A stretch of 9,535 nt of DNA, from the NCBI GenBank assembly GCA_021796375.1, contig JAJYJF010000034.1:1543-11077 (forward strand), read 5' to 3'. Position 1 is the stretch's first letter, and every line of letters starts with the position of its first letter. The notes under the pieces are model-generated. The model saw only the letters and a program-made list of their open reading frames with translations. It had not been told where the DNA came from and ran no database searches. A program made the position numbers and the translations under genes. Positions 5,090 through 9,535 of the stretch are shown in pieces. This stretch comes from Chloroflexota bacterium. GTDB lineage: Bacteria > Chloroflexota > Anaerolineae > Anaerolineales > Anaerolineaceae.

Positions 5090-7348
5090 ATGAAGACGAT
5101 CCGATTGACAGCCATCCTCTTAATGATTTTCCTGGCGGCGTGCACTCCTGCCGCGCGGACCACCGGCACGCCGGCCGGCCCCGGGCCCACCGCGTCCCGC
5201 GGGAAGCCGGCGCCGTTCCTGGCGGTCACCGCGGCGCCGGACGCGCGCGCCGCGGTCACGGCATTTCTGAAAGATTGGCAGGCTGAAAACTACTCCGGCA
5301 TGTATGCCATGCTGACCAAGGTCAGCCAGGATGCGATCACCCGCGCCGATTTCACCACCCGCTACCAGGATGTGGCCAACAACCTGACCCTGAAGAGCCT
5401 GGAATACGCCGTCACCGGCGTGATGACCAACCCGACCAACGCCCAGGCCGCCTACCAGATCACCTACCATACCAACCTGGTCGGCGACCTCACCCGCCAG
5501 ATGACGGTGAACCTGGCCCTGGAGAACGGCGCCTGGAAGCTGCAGTGGGACGACGGGATGATCATGCCCGAGCTGAAAGGCGGCAACAAGCTGGCGCTGA
5601 CGATCAACGTCCCCGCGCGCGGCAACATCTACGACAGCAGCGGCGTGGCGCTGGCCTCGCAGGCAGATGCGGTGGCGATTTCGCTCCACACCGGGGAGCT
5701 GGTCCCGAGCCAGGAGGGCACGCTGCTCACCGAGCTCTCCAAGCTGACCGGCAAGACCCCCGAATCGATCAAGGCCCTGTACGAGTACCCGGTCTCCATC
5801 GGGCAGAACTGGCCGGTGGTGGTCGGGGAGGCCAACAGCGCGGACGTGGAGAAGCGCATGGGCGTCCTCTCCGGGCTGGGCGGGCTGTACCTGGAAAAAT
5901 ACCGCAACCGCTTCTACCCGGACGGCGGGGTCGCGCCGCACGTGGTGGGGTTCGTCTCCGCCATCTACCCGAACGAGCTGGCCGACTATACCCGCCGCGG
6001 CTACCCGCCGGATGAGGTCGTCGGCCGGTCCGGGCTGGAGCAGTGGGGGGAGAACTACCTGGCGGGCGTGCGCGGGGCAAGCCTGCACGTGGTCGATCCG
6101 CAGGGGAAGATCGTGACCATGCTGGCGGAGACGAACGCCCAGCCGGCCGATTCGATCTACACCACGCTCGACTACAACCTGCAGGAGCAGACCCAGAAAG
6201 CCATCAACGGCTTCAAAGCGGCGGCCGTGGTGATGGAGCGCGACAACGGGAAGATCCTGGCGATGGCTTCCTCGCCCGGCTTTGACCCCAACCAGCTCAT
6301 CCCCAACAACCCGCTGGCCGGCAGCATCAAGGGAGATTACAACAACCGGGCCACCATGGGACAGTACCCACTCGGATCGGTGTTTAAGATCATCAGCATG
6401 TCGGCGGCGCTGGAGAGCGGCGTCTACACCCCGGAAACCACCATGGACTGCCAGCAAACCTGGACGACCCCCGAGCTGCCCGGCACCGTCCTCACCGACT
6501 GGACCAAGGATTACGGCATCCCGGCCAGCGGCGTGCTTGACCTGCCGCAGGCGCTGATGCGCTCCTGCGACCCCTACTTCTACCAGCTCGGCCTGAACCT
6601 GTTCGATCAGAAGGGCCCGGACTATATGGCGAGCATCGCGCGCCAGTTTGGCCTGGGCAGCCGTACCGGCATCGATTCGATCGCCGACGCCGCCGGAAAC
6701 GTCCAGGACCCCGTGATGAAGATCGACGCGGTGCACCTCTCCATCGGCCAGTACACCCTGCTCGTTACCCCGCTCCAGGTGGCGGATTTCGTCGCGGCGG
6801 TCGGCAACGGTGGGACCCTGTACGTCCCCCAGGTGGTCGACAAGATTTCCCCGTTGGACGGGGCGCCGTTGTTCAGCTTCGCGCCGAAAGTGCGCGGCAA
6901 GCTGCCGGTCACCGCGGACCACCTGAAGGTGGTTCAGAGCGCGATGCGCAGCGTGATCAGCGACGTCAAAGGGACAGCGCATTACGTCTTTATGGGGATG
7001 CAAATCCCGATTTATGGGAAGACGGGCACCGCCCAGACCAGTCAGGAGCTGCCGGATGCCTGGTTCGCGGCCTACACGGATGACAACCAGCCGAATAAGC
7101 CCGATATCGCCGTGGTGGTCGTGGCCGAGAACTCCGGCGAAGGCGCCGATTTCGCCGCCCCGATGGTCCGGCGCCTCCTCGAGGTCTACTTCACCGGCCA
7201 GCCGCAGCGCCTGTACCCGTGGGAAGCCAGCTATAACGTGACCAAGACGCCCACCCCCCTGTATACCAACACCCCGACCCCCGCGCCGCCAACCGACACC
7301 CCCACCCCGCAGCCCTCCCAGACGGTGACGGCGACGCCCAAGCCGTAA
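5090..7348 (+). CDS. Lipoprotein class B penicillin-binding protein (transpeptidase, MecA_N type)
   Basis: Peptidoglycan D,D-transpeptidase acting on the outer face of the cytoplasmic membrane. The 752-residue protein starts with a lipoprotein signal peptide (basic Lys2/Arg5, hydrophobic core, lipobox LAAC, lipid-bearing Cys18), and ATG 5090 has AAGGA 8 bases upstream. Residues about 53-158 form an NTF2-like domain of the MecA_N type. Residues about 170-340 are the class B dimerisation region, with the PARGNIYD motif at 175-182. The transpeptidase domain (about 375-690) has the SxxK active site Ser430-Lys433 (GSVFK), the second motif Ser492-Cys-Asp494 where SxN is commoner, and KTGTAQ at 644-649. 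No transglycosylase domain is present. The last 33 residues are a Thr/Pro-rich tail (TPTP repeats). Architecture is closest to MecA/PbpC-like proteins. A role in elongation or in low beta-lactam affinity cannot be deduced from sequence alone. It lies between maf and rsgA. Confidence 0.95.
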   Translation: MKTIRLTAILLMIFLAACTPAARTTGTPAGPGPTASRGKPAPFLAVTAAPDARAAVTAFLKDWQAENYSGMYAMLTKVSQDAITRADFTTRYQDVANNLTLKSLEYAVTGVMTNPTNAQAAYQITYHTNLVGDLTRQMTVNLALENGAWKLQWDDGMIMPELKGGNKLALTINVPARGNIYDSSGVALASQADAVAISLHTGELVPSQEGTLLTELSKLTGKTPESIKALYEYPVSIGQNWPVVVGEANSADVEKRMGVLSGLGGLYLEKYRNRFYPDGGVAPHVVGFVSAIYPNELADYTRRGYPPDEVVGRSGLEQWGENYLAGVRGASLHVVDPQGKIVTMLAETNAQPADSIYTTLDYNLQEQTQKAINGFKAAAVVMERDNGKILAMASSPGFDPNQLIPNNPLAGSIKGDYNNRATMGQYPLGSVFKIISMSAALESGVYTPETTMDCQQTWTTPELPGTVLTDWTKDYGIPASGVLDLPQALMRSCDPYFYQLGLNLFDQKGPDYMASIARQFGLGSRTGIDSIADAAGNVQDPVMKIDAVHLSIGQYTLLVTPLQVADFVAAVGNGGTLYVPQVVDKISPLDGAPLFSFAPKVRGKLPVTADHLKVVQSAMRSVISDVKGTAHYVFMGMQIPIYGKTGTAQTSQELPDAWFAAYTDDNQPNKPDIAVVVVAENSGEGADFAAPMVRRLLEVYFTGQPQRLYPWEASYNVTKTPTPLYTNTPTPAPPTDTPTPQPSQTVTATPKP

Positions 7349-7359
7349 AGAGGCGAACG

Positions 7360-7413
7360 GTGATCGTGCAGATGGCAATTTTCGATTCGCGTTCCTCCCC
7401 ATGGAAGGGCTGA
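7360..7413 (+). CDS. Possible 17-codon leader ORF overlapping the rsgA start
   Basis: A GTG at 7360 is preceded by AGAGG (7349-7353) with an ideal 6-base spacer. It opens a 17-codon frame, VIVQMAIFDSRSSPWKG, stopping at TGA 7411-7413, 10 bases past the rsgA ATG, which itself has no Shine-Dalgarno. The frame differs from rsgA. Translation here could deliver ribosomes to the rsgA start by coupling. The peptide is not recognisable, so it may matter only as a translated leader. The ribosome binding site could also be a remnant of a former start. Confidence 0.4.
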   Translation: MIVQMAIFDSRSSPWKG

Positions 7414-8306
7414 TCGTCCGGGCGCAGTCAGGTTTTTTTAGCGTGGCGACGGCCCAGGGACGGGTCACCTGCCGGCTGCGCGGCCGGCTGAAGCAGGGCC
7501 GCCAGAAAGGGGATATCGCCGCCCTGGGCGACCGGGTGGAGATCCGCCGACTGCCGGATGGCAGCGGGGCGATCGAGGCCGTCGAGCCGCGTAAAAGGGC
7601 TCTGGTACGCCTGGCGCCGACCCCGCAGGGGGAGTACCGGCAGGTGCTGATCGCCAACCCGGATCAGATCCTATTGATCTTTGCCTGCGCGCAGCCCGCG
7701 CCGCACCTGCGCATGCTGGACCGCTTCCTCGTCATCGCCGAGAAGGAAAACCTGCCGGTGCTGATCGTCGCCAACAAGGTCGACCTGGTCGGCCTCGAGC
7801 GGGCGCGGCAGATCTTCGGCCATTACGAGCCGCTCGGCTACCCGGTGCTGTATGCCTCGTCCAGGACGCGGCTCGGGATCGAAGAGCTCCACCAGCGCCT
7901 CACGGGCTTGATCTCCGCCTTCACCGGGCCTTCGGGCGTGGGGAAGAGCAGCCTGCTCAATGCCGTCCAGCCGCAGCTGGGCTTGGCGGTGTCGGAGGTC
8001 AGTGGCGCCACGCGCAAGGGGCGCCATACCACGGTGGTTCGGGAGATGTTCGCGCTCAGCGAGGGCGGCTACGTCGCCGATACCCCCGGAATCAAATCCC
8101 TGGCGCTGTGGGATACCGAGCCGGAGGAGCTGGACGGCTACTTCCCCGAGCTGAGCAGCCTGGTGGCGCAGTGCCAGTTCAGCGACTGCACCCACCGCGG
8201 CGAGCCGGGCTGCGCCGTGCGCCGGGCGGTCGCCGAAGGCAAGGTGCATCCCGAGCGCTACGCGTCTTACCTGCGCCTGCGCTACGGGGCGGAAGACGCC
8301 GGCTGA
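7401..8306 (+). CDS. rsgA: Ribosome small subunit-dependent GTPase A (RsgA/YjeQ/YloQ)
   Basis: Circularly permuted GTPase that aids late maturation of the 30S subunit in the cytoplasm. The 301-residue protein starts MEGLIVRAQSGFF, matching the family's N-terminal OB-fold, which supports ATG 7401. Motif order is permuted as expected: G4 NKVD at 125-128, the G5-like YASS, then the P-loop GPSGVGKSS (176-184), then G3 DTPG (227-230). The C-terminal zinc knuckle is complete: Cys258, Cys263, His265 and Cys271. Length is close to Bacillus YloQ (298) and shorter than E. coli RsgA (350). No residue needed for function is missing. The ATG lacks a Shine-Dalgarno (TTCCTCCCC precedes it); a 17-codon ORF starting at GTG 7360 overlaps it by 13 bases and could provide coupling. 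It follows the penicillin-binding protein by 52 bases and looks like the last gene of the maf-PBP-rsgA unit. Confidence 0.97.
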   Translation: MEGLIVRAQSGFFSVATAQGRVTCRLRGRLKQGRQKGDIAALGDRVEIRRLPDGSGAIEAVEPRKRALVRLAPTPQGEYRQVLIANPDQILLIFACAQPAPHLRMLDRFLVIAEKENLPVLIVANKVDLVGLERARQIFGHYEPLGYPVLYASSRTRLGIEELHQRLTGLISAFTGPSGVGKSSLLNAVQPQLGLAVSEVSGATRKGRHTTVVREMFALSEGGYVADTPGIKSLALWDTEPEELDGYFPELSSLVAQCQFSDCTHRGEPGCAVRRAVAEGKVHPERYASYLRLRYGAEDAG

Positions 8307-8348
8307 ATCCCGGCCGCGGGGCGCCGCCCGGCTTGTTGGCAATCCCCA

Positions 8349-8377
8349 TCCTGGCCTGACCGAGAAATTGGCCAGGA
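8349..8377. repeat. 8-bp perfect inverted repeat
   Basis: TCCTGGCC (8349-8356) and GGCCAGGA (8370-8377) are perfect complements around a 13-base spacer, 43 bases after the rsgA stop. No T-tract follows in either direction, so a canonical intrinsic terminator is unlikely. It may be an mRNA 3' structure for rsgA or a protein-binding site upstream of the ABC-transporter promoters. Confidence 0.4.
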
Positions 8378-8406
8378 AATTGAAATGCACTCCCTCCGCG
8401 GCCCGC

Positions 8407-8434
8407 TTGAGTTGGGGCGGATCCGGCATATAAT
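8407..8434 (+). promoter_or_regulatory. Upstream sigma-70-type promoter (P1) of the oppD-like gene
   Basis: TTGAGT (8407-8412), a 16-base spacer and a perfect TATAAT (8429-8434) form a plausible housekeeping promoter. Predicted start is near 8441, leaving a leader of about 127 bases. It lies upstream of a second, stronger promoter in the same direction. Confidence 0.6.
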
Positions 8435-8471
8435 TAATATCAGGCGTGAAACCTGCCCCCGCCAGGGTGGT

Positions 8472-8500
8472 TTGACATGAATTTTGCTTCAAGGTATAAT
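8472..8500 (+). promoter_or_regulatory. Consensus sigma-70-type promoter (P2) of the oppD-like gene
   Basis: TTGACA (8472-8477), exactly 17 bases of spacer, then TATAAT (8495-8500): a perfect match to the vegetative promoter consensus in both boxes and spacing. The predicted start is near 8507, giving a leader of about 60 bases. This is the clearest regulatory signal in the window. Confidence 0.85.
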
Positions 8501-8527
8501 TTTGCATGCTTGCTGGTCGCGCGTGCA

Positions 8528-8537
8528 GCCCATGGGC
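8528..8537. repeat. 10-bp palindrome GCCCATGGGC in the oppD-like leader
   Basis: A perfect 10-base palindrome lies about 20-30 bases downstream of the predicted P2 start and 30 bases before the coding region. Position and symmetry would suit a dimeric repressor site. Short GC-rich palindromes also arise by chance. Confidence 0.3.
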
Positions 8538-8567
8538 CGGGAAAATCTAATATCAGGATAATCGTGC

Positions 8568-9535
8568 ATGTCCGAATTACTTAACGTGCAGGGGCTCGAA
8601 ACGGTTTTTCAAACGGGTGAGGGCACTGTGCATGCAGTTAATGGCGTCTCCTTCTCGCTGAAAGAGGGGGAGGTGCTCGGTATTGTTGGGGAGAGCGGCT
8701 GCGGCAAGAGCGTAACGATGCTGTCGCTCATGCGGTTAATTCCTTCGCCGCCGGGAAAGATCGCAGCAGGAAAAGCCATCTACCAGGGCAAAGACCTGCT
8801 GCAGCTGAGCAACGACGAGATGCGCGAGATCCGCGGCTCTCAGATCAGCATGGTCTTCCAGGATCCGATGACCTCTCTCAACCCGGTCCTCACCATCGGG
8901 GCGCAGCTGGAAGAGCCTCTGACGGTGCACATGGGGATGAACAAAAAGGAGGCGCGCGACCGCAGCGTCGAGCTGCTGCGCCTGGTCGGGATGCCCGAAC
9001 CCGATAAGCGCCTGGACGATTACCCCCACCAGTTCTCGGGGGGGATGCGCCAGCGCGTAATGATCGCCATGGCGCTCTCCTGCAACCCGCAGCTGCTCAT
9101 CGCCGATGAGCCCACCACGGCGCTGGATGTGACCATCCAGGCGCAGATCACCGACCTGGTCAAGCGCCTGCGCGACGAGATCGGGATGGCCATCATCTGG
9201 ATCACCCACGACCTGGGTATCGTCGCCGGGCTCGCCCAGCGGGTGATCGTGATGTACGCCGGTTACATTATTGAAGAAGCGCCGGTCCGGGAGCTATACG
9301 CGAACCCGCTGCACCCCTACACCCTCGGGCTGCTGGGCTCGCTCCCGCGCGTGGATGACAGCGGGCACCGGCGCCTGGTCTCCATCGAGGGCATGCCGCC
9401 CACCCTTCTGAAGAAGCCGGAATACTGCCCGTTTGCCCCGCGCTGCAAATACGCGATCGAGCAGTCTTATTGTGAAAATCCCCCGCTGATGCCGGTTGGT
9501 CCTGAGCACCGGGTTGCCTGCTGGGTAGATGTCAA
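8568..9535 (+). CDS. oppD: Oligopeptide/dipeptide ABC transporter ATP-binding protein (OppD/DppD type), 3' end cut off
   Basis: Cytoplasmic ATPase subunit powering uptake of peptides, or related solutes such as nickel or sugars. 322 codons are visible, close to the family's usual 320-340, so only a few residues are lost at the right edge. Motifs in order: Walker A GESGCGKS (41-48), Q-loop in MVFQDPM, signature FSGGMRQR (156-163), Walker B LLIADEP (176-182) and the switch His214 in ITHD. The C-terminal oligopeptide-transporter extension follows, with Cys287, Cys293, Cys302 and Cys318, an arrangement reported to hold an iron-sulphur cluster in some DppD proteins. ATG 8568 is preceded by AGGA (8555-8558) with a 9-base spacer. 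Tandem promoters lie directly upstream, so this is the first gene of its unit; the partner ATPase, permeases or binding protein would lie outside the window. Substrate cannot be told from the ATPase; the gene symbol denotes the family only. Confidence 0.93.
   Translation, partial: MSELLNVQGLETVFQTGEGTVHAVNGVSFSLKEGEVLGIVGESGCGKSVTMLSLMRLIPSPPGKIAAGKAIYQGKDLLQLSNDEMREIRGSQISMVFQDPMTSLNPVLTIGAQLEEPLTVHMGMNKKEARDRSVELLRLVGMPEPDKRLDDYPHQFSGGMRQRVMIAMALSCNPQLLIADEPTTALDVTIQAQITDLVKRLRDEIGMAIIWITHDLGIVAGLAQRVIVMYAGYIIEEAPVRELYANPLHPYTLGLLGSLPRVDDSGHRRLVSIEGMPPTLLKKPEYCPFAPRCKYAIEQSYCENPPLMPVGPEHRVACWVDV

Larger units (their letters stand above)
8435..8557 (+). repeat. Direct repeat TAATATCAGG, two copies
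   Basis: TAATATCAGG occurs at 8435-8444, immediately after the P1 -10 box and over its likely start site. It occurs again at 8548-8557, where its end forms most of the ribosome binding site of the downstream gene. The copies are 113 bases apart start to start. The AT-rich 10-mer is unusual in this GC-rich region and could be a regulator site. Confidence 0.45.

Noticed and set aside
4387..5259. 290-residue open frame on the minus strand across maf
   Set aside because: Antisense shadow of maf with low-complexity Gly/Ala/Arg composition and no family features.
5120..7657. 845-residue open frame on the minus strand across the PBP and rsgA
   Set aside because: It mirrors the well-supported PBP and rsgA genes; its translation is rich in Arg, Gly, His and Val without recognisable domains, typical of antisense frames in GC-rich DNA.
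8307..8340. GC-rich possible terminator after rsgA
   Set aside because: Several short alternative stems are possible but none is convincing, and only TTGTT follows, not a proper T-tract.
1..9535. Mobile elements, CRISPR, toxin-antitoxin or defence genes
   Set aside because: All sizeable genes are assigned to housekeeping, transport or surface roles; no transposase, integrase, repeat-spacer array or small paired ORFs of that kind were seen.

Overview
The window is high-GC bacterial DNA, roughly two-thirds G+C by eye, densely packed with housekeeping genes. I see no insertion sequence, phage gene, CRISPR array, tRNA or rRNA. Gene content and protein style point to Chloroflexota, probably Anaerolineae: a lipoprotein class B penicillin-binding protein with a MecA_N-type domain and a Thr-Pro-rich tail, a VWFA-related secreted protein, and an Opp/Dpp-type ABC transporter. 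The lineage is inferred from protein style only; no rRNA is present to confirm it.

Left half (1-4141, all minus strand, so transcription runs right to left): xpt (xanthine phosphoribosyltransferase), then guaA (GMP synthase), then an unrecognised polytopic membrane protein, then a secreted vWA-like protein cut by the left edge. xpt and guaA both make purine nucleotides: xpt salvages xanthine to XMP and guaA aminates XMP to GMP. The membrane protein and vWA protein form a tight pair only 8 bases apart, 84 bases downstream of guaA. No obvious terminator separates the pairs, so all four could share a transcript.

Centre (4142-4377): a 236-base divergent control region. It holds a plausible extended -10 promoter for the rightward genes, an AT-rich patch before xpt, and four copies of AACCGG/CCGGTT (two in each orientation). 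I find no purine riboswitch.

Right-centre (4378-8306, plus strand): maf (nucleotide pyrophosphatase), a lipoprotein penicillin-binding protein and rsgA (ribosome-assembly GTPase) in close succession. A strong GC hairpin precedes the ribosome binding site of the penicillin-binding protein. A 17-codon mini-ORF with a good ribosome binding site overlaps the start of rsgA. The set links nucleotide housekeeping, wall synthesis and ribosome maturation.

Right end (8307-9535): a 261-base intergenic region with two tandem sigma-70-type promoters. One is a perfect TTGACA-17-TATAAT. The region also holds a direct repeat, a palindrome and an inverted repeat. It drives an OppD/DppD-type ATPase gene whose 3' end is cut by the window edge.

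Most of the window is ordinary core genome. The unusual signals are in the control regions, the rsgA mini-ORF and the membrane/vWA pair. I found no convincing wholly new system.
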